Shown: positions 52,679 to 61,844, counted from the first letter of the stretch. The stretch is 64,000 bases of DNA from Parvibaculaceae bacterium PLY_AMNH_Bact1 (GCA_032881465.1 CP126168.1:1302001-1366000), one strand, 5' to 3'. Notes: generated by a model from the sequence alone, not told the origin. Program-made: numbers and translations.

Positions 52679-54058
52679 CTACCGCACGCCCAAACGTCTA
52701 ATGGAAGCTGGCGTGTAGCGGTCCTCGCGAAGCTCTGTCGCAAAGAAGTTCACCGCAGGCTCTTGGTTGATCATGCCTCCCATAAGATAGCGTCCGTTGG
52801 TGAGATCATAATAGGCCATGCCCGCGCCTGCGCAGAGCGGGACTTCATAGGCAGTTTTCGGATAGCCCTCTTGGGTGCGCCAAAGCTCACCACGGGTGTC
52901 GTACAACTCGGTGGCAATGACACCCCAACTATCTTCCTGCAGATACATACGCCGTCTTGCGTAGACATGCCGTGTGGCTGGTTTCAGGTTCGCTTCGATG
53001 ACCCATGCACGCTGAAGCTCGTAGCGTGTGTGTTCCTGGTTGATATGGCGAGCCGTGATGATGTCGTCATATTGCAACTCGTCGGATCCCAACCGGTAGT
53101 TGTTGTTCGGCAGGTAATATTCATTCTTGCCGATCACTGTCCAGTTGTAACGGTTAGGGGAGCCATTATAGCCGCCCAAGCTGTCAACTGTGAACATGCC
53201 GTCGGAGTTCACACCAGGATTGTCATAGGCAATGTTTGGTGCCCGACGAACACGGCGTGTGCCGGGGCTGTATTGCCAGGCGAGACGGGGTTGTTGTGCC
53301 ATGTTGATTGTTTCATGTACGAGCGTGACGCTCCCTGCGCGGCGCGCTGGTGCGACGGTATGAGCAATGTAAAGAGCCCAGATGTTGTCCAGGTCTTCAG
53401 CCTTTTCCTTTGATGGGTCGTTCCAGGCGACGATTGCTTCATCCTGAACCGTGTACAGCGTGTAGTCGCCACTTGCTGTTGGGATCGCCGCAGCGTACTG
53501 GCGTGTCGCTTTATAGTTGATGAAGACCAGCATGTGGTTCCAGATGATCTCCAACGCATTGTTGGGGATAGGGAAGGGTTTGGACATGATGGCCCCGATC
53601 ACACCATTGCCGCCTTCGGCGAGGTCGCTAACCAGTGCATTGTTCCGCGCGGCAGCAAACACATTGTCAGGGAAGGTGCAGGTCCGACGGGTTTCATAGA
53701 CCGGCATAAAGTAGGAACTGCCATAAATGTCGAGCAGGGCTTTGTGGGCACCCGTCAGCCGGTCTGCATATTGCGCGGCATTGCTTGCATCGATCCTGAA
53801 CAGAAGCGGGTCGTTCGCGAACGGATCGGGGTGGTGCATACCAACCTGATAAGTGACGTTTGAAGGTGGCGAGGAAAGACCGCCGGTCCAGGCGGGGATG
53901 GAGCCATCTGCATTGCCACCTTTTTCAGCACCCAGCGGCGTCAGGTCACGTCCCAGTCGAGCCGCTTGGCTCTCAGGTACCTTTGCGATTGTAGCCGAGG
54001 TAGCGCAGACCCCCGCCGCAACAAACACAGCCAAAAGAGCTCTGTGCAGCATCCCCAT
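52679..54058 (-). CDS. DUF1329 outer-membrane/periplasmic protein
   Basis: A 459-residue exported protein. A signal peptide (MGMLHRALLAVFVAAGVCAT, cleavage near SATIA) precedes the DUF1329 fold, related to LolA/LolB-like beta barrels that carry lipids. Typical strings are LTPLGAEKGGNADGSIPAW at the start, and RRVYLQED-like (RRRMYLQEDSW) and GRYLMGGM-like parts near the end. ATG 54058 is preceded by GGAGGG. Many members sit beside RND-type exporters, but here it is single. It may shuttle hydrophobic compounds. Confidence 0.9.
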   Translation of the reverse strand: MGMLHRALLAVFVAAGVCATSATIAKVPESQAARLGRDLTPLGAEKGGNADGSIPAWTGGLSSPPSNVTYQVGMHHPDPFANDPLLFRIDASNAAQYADRLTGAHKALLDIYGSSYFMPVYETRRTCTFPDNVFAAARNNALVSDLAEGGNGVIGAIMSKPFPIPNNALEIIWNHMLVFINYKATRQYAAAIPTASGDYTLYTVQDEAIVAWNDPSKEKAEDLDNIWALYIAHTVAPARRAGSVTLVHETINMAQQPRLAWQYSPGTRRVRRAPNIAYDNPGVNSDGMFTVDSLGGYNGSPNRYNWTVIGKNEYYLPNNNYRLGSDELQYDDIITARHINQEHTRYELQRAWVIEANLKPATRHVYARRRMYLQEDSWGVIATELYDTRGELWRTQEGYPKTAYEVPLCAGAGMAYYDLTNGRYLMGGMINQEPAVNFFATELREDRYTPASIRRLGVR

Positions 54059-54185
54059 AACACCCTCCAAAATAGTAAAAATAGATTACTAGATCAGAAT
54101 GCGTCACGGAAGCGCGAACATCAACCCAATATTGATCCAAAAGGGGAGACGGCTTGCTTCAAGACCGCGATGTGTATCGCGTGGC

Positions 54186-55778
54186 TTAGGCGCCTACGGC
54201 TTCTGCCTCGTCAGCTTCAGATTCTTCTGCTTCTGGTGAAACTGCGCGCCGGACAATCGGGCGAGCAATGAAGGCTGGCATGTGACCACCAAACGGGTCC
54301 TGACCCTTTTTCCCGCGCATCGGCTTGGCGTCAGCTTCTGAGCCTTCATCTGCTTGGACGGGTTCGGCAGCTGCTTTTGTCTTCTTTGCGGCTGGCTTGC
54401 GCCGTGTGCGCTTGGGCTTCGGTGCGTCTTCTTTAGTGTCATCAGAAGCTTTGGCGTCTGCTTCAACAGTGTCAGCTGCAGTCTCAGCCACTGCTTCCGG
54501 CGCATCTTCCGTTTTCTTCCGGCGACTCCGGCGAGGTTTCTTCGGCGCTTCTTCTTTCGCGTCAGACGTCTCTGCATCAGCCTTGGCGGTGTCAGCTTTA
54601 GACGCCTCCGCAGGTTTTTTGCCCTTCTTGCCGTAAGGCGTGTCGTCGTCGATTTTGGTGTTGATCAGTTTTTCGATTGCCGCGAGGTATTTGCCGTCCT
54701 CTTTGGTGGCGAGCATGAAGGCAGCACCTTCGCGCCCCGCACGACCGGTCCGGCCAATACGGTGCACATAATCTTCCGCATGTGAGGGCACGTCGAAATT
54801 CACCACATGGCTCACATCAGGAATATCAAGACCACGTGCTGCTACATCACTTGCAACAAGGATTTGAATTTCATTCTTCTTGAAACCGTCCAGCGTGCGC
54901 ATGCGGGTGCTTTGGTCCAAATCACCGTGGAGACATCCAGCCGAAAACCCGTGCTTCACAAGAGAGCGATGGAGAACACCCACATCGCGCTTCCGATTAC
55001 AGAAGACGATGGCGTTCTTCACGTCTTCGGTCTTTAGAATATCCCGCAGCACGTCGCGCTTATCGAGGCGATGCGTCGTGATGAGCTTCTGTGTCACCGT
55101 TGATGCTGTAGTGGCAGCTTTCGCCACTTCAATGCGGACAGGGTCTTTCAGAAACGCCTTGGTGAGACGCGTAATCTCTGGCGGCATGGTGGCCGAGAAG
55201 AAGAGCGTCTGGCGCTTGCCGGGAATGAGTTTGCAGATACGCTCGATGTCAGGAATGAAACCCATGTCGAGCATGCGGTCGGCTTCGTCAATCACCAGTG
55301 TCTGAACGCCTGTAAGGAGAACCTTGCCGCGTTCGAAATGGTCAAGCAGACGTCCAGGTGTTGCAATCAGCACGTCCACACCGCGGTCCAGCTTCTTTTC
55401 CTGGTCGCCAAATGACACACCACCGATGAGCAGTGCCATCGTAAGCTTGTGGTTCTTGCCATAGACTTCGAAATTCTCTGAGACCTGCGCAGCAAGTTCG
55501 CGTGTCGGCTCCACGATCAGCGAGCGCGGCATGCGTGCCCGTGCTCGGCCACGGCCAAGCTTTTCGATCATCGGAAGGGTGAAGGAGGCAGTCTTGCCGG
55601 TGCCGGTTTGCGCGATGCCGAGAATGTCTCGTCCGTTCAGCGCTTCGGGGATGGCTTGTGCCTGAATGGGGGTAGGGTGGGTGTAGCCGGCGTCGCCGAT
55701 AGCACCAAGAACCTTGGGGCCAAGGCCCAGTTCGTCAAACGTCTTTTTGGGCTCACTGCCCGTTTCGTCAGCTGTCAT
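54186..55778 (-). CDS. DEAD-box RNA helicase (RhlE-like)
   Basis: ATP-dependent RNA unwinding; 530 residues. The Q motif (FDELGLGPKVLGAIGDAGY, PTPIQ), motif I AQTGTGKT, Ia PTRELA, Ib ATPGRL, II DEAD, III SAT, and VI HRIGRTGR are all present. The C-terminal 150 residues are low complexity, with alternating acidic Ala-rich and Arg/Lys-rich blocks (KRTRRKPAAKKTK). Start ATG 55778; a longer frame up to 55949 overlaps a good promoter and is therefore rejected. Likely role in ribosome assembly or RNA decay with RNase E. Confidence 0.95.
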   Translation of the reverse strand: MTADETGSEPKKTFDELGLGPKVLGAIGDAGYTHPTPIQAQAIPEALNGRDILGIAQTGTGKTASFTLPMIEKLGRGRARARMPRSLIVEPTRELAAQVSENFEVYGKNHKLTMALLIGGVSFGDQEKKLDRGVDVLIATPGRLLDHFERGKVLLTGVQTLVIDEADRMLDMGFIPDIERICKLIPGKRQTLFFSATMPPEITRLTKAFLKDPVRIEVAKAATTASTVTQKLITTHRLDKRDVLRDILKTEDVKNAIVFCNRKRDVGVLHRSLVKHGFSAGCLHGDLDQSTRMRTLDGFKKNEIQILVASDVAARGLDIPDVSHVVNFDVPSHAEDYVHRIGRTGRAGREGAAFMLATKEDGKYLAAIEKLINTKIDDDTPYGKKGKKPAEASKADTAKADAETSDAKEEAPKKPRRSRRKKTEDAPEAVAETAADTVEADAKASDDTKEDAPKPKRTRRKPAAKKTKAAAEPVQADEGSEADAKPMRGKKGQDPFGGHMPAFIARPIVRRAVSPEAEESEADEAEAVGA

Positions 55779-55887
55779 ATGTCTCTGTTTCTGCCGTTTT
55801 AAAAAGCCGCGAGATGACCACCCGGATGGTGGAGATAGGCGCGGCGCGTGGCAGCTAGAGTTCAGCGCTGCCATACGAATTGGGCGG

Positions 55888-55915
55888 AACATAAGGGCTG
55901 ACAGGGGAATGTCAA
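55888..55915 (-). promoter_or_regulatory. Promoter of the DEAD-box helicase gene
   Basis: Read leftward: -35 TTGACA (55915-55910), 16-base spacing, -10 TATGTT (55893-55888). It would leave a leader of about 100 bases before ATG 55778, as is common for cold- or RNA-regulated helicases. Confidence 0.55.
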
Positions 55916-55939
55916 CAAAACGGCCACAGGTTTCGTGGC
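55914..55939 (-). terminator. Putative terminator of parE
   Basis: Read leftward: GCCAC (55939-55935), loop, GTGGC (55927-55923), then CGTTTTGTT. Short stem but with a T-rich tail, about 50 bases after the parE stop. Confidence 0.5.
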
Positions 55940-55989
55940 TTTCGCGCAACAGTTAGAACGACAAGCCTAATTTGACCACTAAATCGAGC

Positions 55990-58050
55990 CTAAATGTCCA
56001 AATCTGTCGCGAATTCAGCTCTTTCCTGGATGAACTTGAAGCGAAGCTCCGGTTTATTGCCCATGAGTCGCGCCACAGATGATCGCGTCTCTGCCATCTC
56101 ATCTTCCGGCATAACAACCTGGAGCAGGGTGCGTTTGGCCCGGTTCATTGTGGTTACTTTCAGCTGCGCAGGCAGCATTTCGCCAAGGCCCTTAAAGCGG
56201 CTGATTTCAACCTTGCCCCGACCGCTGAACTCGGTCGCCATCAGATGGTCCTTGTCTGCGTCATCGCGGGCATATGCCGTCTTGCTGCCTTGGGCGAGTT
56301 TGTAGAGCGGCGGCACGGCGAGGAAGAGATGACCGCTGCGAATGAGCTCCGGCATCTGCTGGAAGAAGAAGGTGATGAGGAGCGACGCGATATGAGCCCC
56401 ATCCACGTCCGCGTCGGTCATGATGATGATCTTCTCATACCGCAGATCATCATTGCGATAGTACTGACCAGGCCGCACACCCAGCGCCTGAATGAGATCA
56501 CTGATCTGCTGGTTCTGCGACATCTTGTCTGCAGATGCACTTGCGACGTTCAGAATTTTTCCGCGCAGCGGGAGGATCGCCTGGGTCTTCCGATCTCGCG
56601 CTTGCTTGGCGGACCCACCAGCCGAGTCACCCTCGACAATAAATAGCTCAGAACCTGCAGCGCCGGATTGAGAGCAGTCTGCAAGTTTGCCCGGAAGGCG
56701 CAGCTTGCGCGTTGCTGATTGGCGATTGACTTCTTTTTCCTGCTTGCGCCGCAGCCGTTCTTCCGAACGGTCGATCACCCATTCCAAAAGCTTCGCCGCC
56801 TGCTGAGGCCGCTCTGTCAGCCAGTGGTCGAAATGGTCGCGGATGGCGCCCTCAGTGAGTTTCTGGGCAGAGACGGTTGCGAGCTTGTCCTTGGTCTGCC
56901 CGACGAACTCGGGCTCACGAATAAAGACAGATAGGAGTGCGCCGCACGACGTCACCACATCATCCGCAGTGATCAGCGAGGCTTTTTTGTTGTTCGTGAG
57001 CTCTCCATATGCCTTGAGACCTTTGGTCAACGCTGCCCGCATGCCCGCTTCATGAGTGCCGCCGTCAGCGGTGGGGATCGTGTTACAATAAGAGGACATG
57101 AAGCCATCGCTATTGTACCAGCCAATGGCCCATTCCACGGTGCCATGGCCACCATTCTCCCGTTTCACACGGCCTGTAAAGGGCTCTGCTGTGACGGACG
57201 TAAGTCCCTCTGTTGAGACAGTGAGATAGTCCACCAACCCATTAGGGAAATGGAGAACGCCTTTCGCAGGTGTCTGGTCTTTCTCGCTGATGAGCGAGGG
57301 GTCGCAGGACCAGCGAATTTCCACACCGCCAAAAAGATAGGCTTTGGAGCGCGCCATCTTGTAAAGACGGGCAGGCTTGAACTTAAGGCCGCCTTTAAAA
57401 ATCTCCGCATCCGGGTGAAAGGTCACGCTGGTGCCGCGCTTATTTTTCACAGCGCCTTTTTTCTTGAGCTTGCCTTTCGGTTTCCCGCGCGAGAATTCCT
57501 GTTCATATGCCTGCTGGTCACGAGCAACTTCCACCAGCAACCGGTCAGAGAGCGCATTGACCACAGAAACACCAACACCGTGCAGACCGCCGGAGGTCTC
57601 ATAGGCATCACCGCCAAATTTACCGCCTGCGTGGAGCGTGGTCATGATGACTTCAAGCGCGGATTTGTTCTTGAACTTGGGATGCGGGTCGATCGGAATG
57701 CCGCGGCCATTATCCGAGACCTTGAGCGACCCATCGCCCATCAGCTCTACATCAATCCAGCTGGCGTGGCCGGCAACCGCCTCATCCATGGAATTGTCGA
57801 GCACTTCGGCAAAGAGGTGATGCAGCGCACCTTCATCCGTGCCACCGATATACATGCCAGGACGGCGACGAACCGGCTCCAGCCCTTCAAGCACTTCAAT
57901 GTCTTTAGCGGAATAGCCAGACTTCTTGGACACTGTCTTCTTCGCTGCCGCTTTGGGTGCAGCCTTCTTAGCCGCAGCTTTCGCTTTCGGCGTGCTGAAG
58001 AGATCGTCGGACTTAGCCTTACGGGCGGTGGTTTTCTTTTTGGCGGGCAT
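55990..58050 (-). CDS. parE: DNA topoisomerase IV subunit B
   Basis: The ATPase subunit that with ParC decatenates chromosomes; 686 residues. An alphaproteobacterial Lys/Ala-rich N-terminal tail (about 1-45) comes first. The GHKL ATPase follows with VRRRPGMYIGG, EVLDNSMDEAV and GRGIPID. The toprim region has EGDSAGGSAKQ and IMTDADVDGAHI, and it ends with the PELRFKFI-type C-terminus. The absence of the GyrB insertion and the arginine-rich RYNPELR variants favour ParE over GyrB. Confidence 0.95.
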   Translation of the reverse strand: MPAKKKTTARKAKSDDLFSTPKAKAAAKKAAPKAAAKKTVSKKSGYSAKDIEVLEGLEPVRRRPGMYIGGTDEGALHHLFAEVLDNSMDEAVAGHASWIDVELMGDGSLKVSDNGRGIPIDPHPKFKNKSALEVIMTTLHAGGKFGGDAYETSGGLHGVGVSVVNALSDRLLVEVARDQQAYEQEFSRGKPKGKLKKKGAVKNKRGTSVTFHPDAEIFKGGLKFKPARLYKMARSKAYLFGGVEIRWSCDPSLISEKDQTPAKGVLHFPNGLVDYLTVSTEGLTSVTAEPFTGRVKRENGGHGTVEWAIGWYNSDGFMSSYCNTIPTADGGTHEAGMRAALTKGLKAYGELTNNKKASLITADDVVTSCGALLSVFIREPEFVGQTKDKLATVSAQKLTEGAIRDHFDHWLTERPQQAAKLLEWVIDRSEERLRRKQEKEVNRQSATRKLRLPGKLADCSQSGAAGSELFIVEGDSAGGSAKQARDRKTQAILPLRGKILNVASASADKMSQNQQISDLIQALGVRPGQYYRNDDLRYEKIIIMTDADVDGAHIASLLITFFFQQMPELIRSGHLFLAVPPLYKLAQGSKTAYARDDADKDHLMATEFSGRGKVEISRFKGLGEMLPAQLKVTTMNRAKRTLLQVVMPEDEMAETRSSVARLMGNKPELRFKFIQERAEFATDLDI

Positions 58051-58192
58051 AAAAACTCAAAGGAATTGGGGGTGCGCGACCCGGAACCGAATCAAACCTC
58101 ATTCTAACCCGGCCCAGCTTGTGCGAGCGAGAGAATGCCACCTATGATCGGGAAATCGACATATCAAGACTGACGATCCGGGGAGGACCGAC

Positions 58193-59488
58193 ATGCCCAC
58201 CATCAATGATCCGCTGACACTGCCCTGTGGGGTGGTCCTCAAAAACCGCCTCTGCAAGGCCGCCATGACGGAAGGCCTCGGCGATCCCGACAACAAGGCG
58301 ACCCCTCGCCATGTCAATCTCTACCGCCGCTGGGCGGAGGGCGGGGCGGGCATGCTGCTCACGGGCAATGTGCAGGTGGACCGGCGCTATATGGAGCGGC
58401 CGGGCAATGTGGCGATTGACGGTCCCCAGTCGAATGAGGCGATTGCGGCACTGCGCGCCTATGCAGAAGCGGGCACGGCGAATAATACGCATCTCTGGAT
58501 GCAGATCAGCCATGCGGGCCGTCAGACACCGGCGTCGGTGGCAAAGGAACCGGTCGGCCCATCAGACATCGCGCTTGAAATGCCCGGCAGCCAGTTTGGC
58601 AAACCGCGCGCGCTGACAAGTGATGAAATCAGGGACGTGATTGGACGATTTGCTCACGCCGCACAGGTAGCGCGAGACACAGGCTTTACTGGTGTGCAGG
58701 TGCACGGTGCCCATGGCTATCTCATCTCCGAGTTTCTCTCGCCGGATGTGAACACAAGAACAGACGAGTGGGGTGGCACTCTCGAAAACCGGGCGCGGCT
58801 TTTGCTTGAAGTTGTCCGTGCGGTGCGCGGTGCTGTCGGACCGGACTTCCCCATTTCCGTGAAACTCAATTCAGCGGACTTCCAGCGCGGCGGCTTTTCT
58901 CATGAGGACTCGCTCCAGGTTGCCAAATGGCTGAACGACGAGACGGTTGATCTCCTGGAAATTTCCGGCGGCACTTATGAGCAGCCGCGCATGGGCGGCT
59001 ATGACGACATGACGCTTAATCCCGACCGCTCAGAAAAGCGCGCCGAAAGCACCATTGCCCGCGAAGCCTATTTTCTGGAATATGCGACTGACATCCGCAA
59101 GGCGACGACCATGCCGCTCATGGTCACCGGTGGCTTCCGCTCGGTGGAGGGCATGAACGCGGCGCTCGCGTCCGGCGAGATGGACATGGTGGGCCTTGGT
59201 CGCCCGCTTTGCGTCGATGCTGACGTGCCGAACAAATTGCTCTCAGGCGCGGTGACAGAAACCCCCGCCTTTGAAAAGACATTGCGGATCGGTCCCGGCT
59301 GGCTTGGCCCGCATTCACCCTTCGCGATTGTCAAAGGTCTCAACGGCTGGGGACAGCAGGGCTGGTTCTGCCTGCAGATCCTGCGCATGGGCGATGGTCA
59401 GGACCCGGATACCAGGATGGGTGTCTTCAAGGCCTTCCGCGACTACGCCAAAAACGAAGCCCGGACTGCAGACGCGTTGGTGAGGTAA
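58193..59488 (+). CDS. NADH:flavin oxidoreductase, Old Yellow Enzyme family
   Basis: A 431-residue FMN-dependent TIM-barrel ene-reductase. It starts with NDPLTLPCGVVLKNRLCKAA (FMN contacts). It contains MQISHAGRQTP with the substrate-anion His, FTGVQVHGAHGYLISEFLSP, and the C-terminal FMN phosphate motif VTGGFRS followed by DMVGLGRPL. The strong GGGGAGG ribosome-binding site precedes the ATG. It lacks the FeS/NAD domains of NADH oxidases such as DCR. Would reduce alkenes conjugated to carbonyls; substrate unknown. Confidence 0.93.
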   Translation: MPTINDPLTLPCGVVLKNRLCKAAMTEGLGDPDNKATPRHVNLYRRWAEGGAGMLLTGNVQVDRRYMERPGNVAIDGPQSNEAIAALRAYAEAGTANNTHLWMQISHAGRQTPASVAKEPVGPSDIALEMPGSQFGKPRALTSDEIRDVIGRFAHAAQVARDTGFTGVQVHGAHGYLISEFLSPDVNTRTDEWGGTLENRARLLLEVVRAVRGAVGPDFPISVKLNSADFQRGGFSHEDSLQVAKWLNDETVDLLEISGGTYEQPRMGGYDDMTLNPDRSEKRAESTIAREAYFLEYATDIRKATTMPLMVTGGFRSVEGMNAALASGEMDMVGLGRPLCVDADVPNKLLSGAVTETPAFEKTLRIGPGWLGPHSPFAIVKGLNGWGQQGWFCLQILRMGDGQDPDTRMGVFKAFRDYAKNEARTADALVR

Positions 59489-59536
59489 GCGTAGTAGTTT
59501 TAGTCTCGGAAAAAAATGCTGCGGCAGGATCGCTGG

Positions 59537-60877
59537 TTATAGATTCTTATAGAAGTTAGCCGCTGAGATCCTGTCTATCGCAAACCTTTGGTGTTGGGTG
59601 TTGTCGCTAACTGTCGGTCTGAATAGGAAATCGCCGGTCTCAGACTCTGTGGCAGTTCTGACACTTCTGAGAACGTTTGACGTTATTGACCCTCGTTTGG
59701 TATCGGCCAGCATCAAGCCGGTAAGAGCTCCAAATGCTAGGCTCTTCCGCAAAAACTGGCGACGAGACAGGTTTTTAGCGAACGTCCACGAAGTTCCTTT
59801 TTTTAGCACATGACTCCAGAGAATGTTGACTGCTGGTGTGAGCGCAAGGGCACCACCGATCCCGGAAACCGTTGTCACAACTTCGTTTCTCTCAAGAGGT
59901 GTCTCGCCAATTATTCTATAAAGTGCATTCTCATAGTAAATTGCCTCTTCTTCCAGATCACGTTTTTGCGGGGCGAAGCCCGATCGCTCAGCACTAGCTA
60001 ATTTCTCCACGAAAAGACGTTTCGCTCTGAAAAGATCCGAATGTCGGTCTCCCAGCTCCCGGAAAAGGCGCTCGTAGGACCGTAAAACCCCTGAGTACGG
60101 CACCCTGGGCATGCACATCTCATATGTTTCTTCAGATGCTGGATGAATTGGCATTGCACCAACAACTAGATCGTGTCTTTGGAGTAACAAGCCCGTTTCC
60201 ACCTCGACAGGCAAATCGTTGGCGGCGGCGAAACAAGCGCCTCGTATCAAGTGGCGCTCTCTGTTTACTTCGCACATCAGAGCATGAACGACATCAGGTT
60301 GATCTGGGAATGTTTGCTTTACAGCGTGCTCCCAGGCGGCGCGTGCCGTCCACTGTTTTCCATTGTTGCCTGTCGAATACTCGTCTTCGTAGCGTGCGAG
60401 AATATTCTGAGGTAGTTCAATATCGAACTGAGCCAGAGTTTTGTAGAGACTGTCACCTTTGAGAAAACTTCTGAACCGATCAAAAGTCGTGAAATCGACC
60501 TTAGTATTACCGTAAGAAACAAACGCGTCCGCTTCTTCGCAGGCGTGCTGAAGGTTTTGGATGTAGCTGTTGCCGATTGCGTTCTGCGGAGGAGTTAGGT
60601 GTCCCATTGAGCGACGCGACTTTACATAGTCAAACAAATCGCCATTTCTCGAAGCTATTTTAAAGAGTCCATTACGAATGGCTTCGAGAATAATGCGAGG
60701 TTCATTGGCAGGATTGAGGGCTTCTGCGGATGCAAGTATAAAACCCTCCTCAAGCAAAAGGTCCTCGGAAAATAAGCAGTGATGCAGCAGGAACGACTTA
60801 TCAAGTTTTAGGTTCTGGGGCACGGCTCCAAAGGGGTACTCGAGTGTTTTGTCGTCCAGTGTGCCCAGCAAAAGCAT
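59537..60877 (-). CDS. Unknown 446-residue protein with C-terminal hydrophobic segments and internal Tat-like motif
   Basis: No family recognised. From ATG 60877 (GGAG seven bases upstream) the protein begins MLLLGTLDDKTLEYPFGAVP and is mostly helical and charged to residue 330. A hydrophobic stretch lies at 333-357 (with GGALALTPAVNILW) and a shorter one at 379-391. The latter follows SRRQFLR (371-377), which resembles a twin-arginine signal but is near the C-terminus. Codon use and base composition look clearly more AT-rich than in the flanking OYE and btaA genes, suggesting recent acquisition. It stands alone and is convergent to the OYE gene. A membrane-acting effector is one possibility; nothing in the sequence proves it. 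Confidence 0.7.
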   Translation of the reverse strand: MLLLGTLDDKTLEYPFGAVPQNLKLDKSFLLHHCLFSEDLLLEEGFILASAEALNPANEPRIILEAIRNGLFKIASRNGDLFDYVKSRRSMGHLTPPQNAIGNSYIQNLQHACEEADAFVSYGNTKVDFTTFDRFRSFLKGDSLYKTLAQFDIELPQNILARYEDEYSTGNNGKQWTARAAWEHAVKQTFPDQPDVVHALMCEVNRERHLIRGACFAAANDLPVEVETGLLLQRHDLVVGAMPIHPASEETYEMCMPRVPYSGVLRSYERLFRELGDRHSDLFRAKRLFVEKLASAERSGFAPQKRDLEEEAIYYENALYRIIGETPLERNEVVTTVSGIGGALALTPAVNILWSHVLKKGTSWTFAKNLSRRQFLRKSLAFGALTGLMLADTKRGSITSNVLRSVRTATESETGDFLFRPTVSDNTQHQRFAIDRISAANFYKNL

Positions 60878-61020
60878 CTTCAAGCTCCAGAAATGTCGTG
60901 CCTAATGTAAGCAGCGCAAAAGTCATTTTCAATTTCACTGAGATATCTCCCCCATCATTTCCCTTCCCCCTAAATGATTGATTCTGGTATTGTCATCACG
61001 CGGTGGGCAAATTCCCGCCG

Positions 61021-61172
61021 TGGGGCCTAAGCAACCTCTGAATCTGTGACATGCGGTCATACGTCGTTAGGTTTTACCTAAGCAGACATACGTGGCCGGG
61101 TGACGGTTACGTATGTCCAGGGTTCACGCCTAAAGGTAATCGTGCCCTCTGTCACAGAGGGGTTTGCTTACA
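61021..61172 (+). ncRNA. Structured RNA candidate, 6S-RNA-like
   Basis: A long-range closing stem joins TAAGCAA (61028-61034) with TTGCTTA (61164-61170), CCTCTG (61035-61040) with CAGAGG (61155-61160), and TGACA (61047-61051) with TGTCA (61150-61154). Inside lie hairpins TTAGGT/ACCTAA (61067-61081) and GACATACGT/ACGTATGTC (61085-61117) and a CACG/CGTG element, with unpaired segments between. About 150 nt, a closing helix and an interior bubble fit 6S RNA, and the CCAGGGTTCACGCC segment resembles its 3' strand. I could not confirm this by alignment. No open frame fits, and no good promoter was found. Confidence 0.5.
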
Positions 61173-61229
61173 TCCGGCTACACTTGTTCGCCGGAACTGC
61201 CTCTCCTTCAAACGGTAAGAGAGGCGAAC

Positions 61230-61523
61230 ATGACCTCACCAGACGATCCAGAAGATGGAAGCAGCCGGAATGGCGCTAAAGAAGACGGGCTGAACCTCAC
61301 CTACCTGCCACCACACGCGCGAGCCTATTACGCGAATGCGGACGAACGTATTCAAAATGCGCTCGCCCATGTGAATCCGGAGCGGGCAGTGGACTTCCTG
61401 CGCAAGACCCACGGGCCTCATGCCGGGCAAGAGGCACTTATGCGCGCGCTGATGGCGGAGCGCCAGCATCACCGCGCCGCCGCGCGCTATTGGCTGGACG
61501 TCTATGAGACGTTGGTGGGGTGA
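61230..61523 (+). CDS. Small hypothetical helical protein
   Basis: A 97-residue protein from ATG 61230, preceded by AGAGAGG. It starts with a polar tail (MTSPDDPEDGSSRNGAKEDG), then LTYLPPHARAYYANADERIQ and two amphipathic helices ending ARYWLDVYETLVG. No signal peptide, membrane segment or metal motif. The only neighbours are the structured RNA candidate upstream and a repeat pair downstream. I do not recognise the family. Coding is supported by ribosome-binding site and codon pattern only. Confidence 0.65.
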   Translation: MTSPDDPEDGSSRNGAKEDGLNLTYLPPHARAYYANADERIQNALAHVNPERAVDFLRKTHGPHAGQEALMRALMAERQHHRAAARYWLDVYETLVG

Positions 61524-61562
61524 GAGTGCGTTTTGTCGCGCAGATTTTCCTTCACCCACCAT

Positions 61563-61654
61563 GTCATTACCCGGCTTGTCCGGGTAATCCAGGGTTCCAA
61601 ACGAATGTCTATGCGAAGCCGCTCCTGGACCACCCGAACAAGTCGGGTGGTGAC
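61563..61654. repeat. REPIN-like pair of inverted REP elements
   Basis: Unit 1 (61563-61593) and unit 2 on the other strand (61624-61654) are each 31 bases long. Each folds as ACCCGGCTTGTCCGGGT-type hairpins flanked by GTCA and TCCAGG. They match at 25 of 31 positions, and the differences are compensatory: TT/AA against CC/GG and G-C against A-T in the stem. The 30 bases between them form the spacer. The rest of 61524-61844 has no gene; it contains the btaA promoter region. Confidence 0.75.
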
Positions 61655-61844
61655 AGGCTTAATTTGCAGGAAAATCCCGGGATCACAGTTGTCGTTTGGG
61701 CAGCACGTCGTCACCCCACATACACAGACCCGCAATGAAACTGTCATGGGCGCACTGCTATTGAGGCACGAGCTTCGGGGCTGAACGGCTGACATGAGTC
61801 GGGGCCTCTGAGGCGACGCATTCTCGCTCACAAAGGCAGATCCC

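Noticed and set aside
52664-53413. 249-codon frame antisense to the DUF1329 gene
   Set aside because: Lies wholly opposite a well-supported gene with signal peptide and family motifs; codon pattern follows the DUF1329 frame.
55779-55949. N-terminal extension of the DEAD-box helicase
   Set aside because: The Q motif then starts too far inside and the added sequence covers a TTGACA/TATGTT promoter.
61741-61760. Complete Pho box before btaA
   Set aside because: Only one CTGTCAT half-site; the second half-site at the required spacing does not match.
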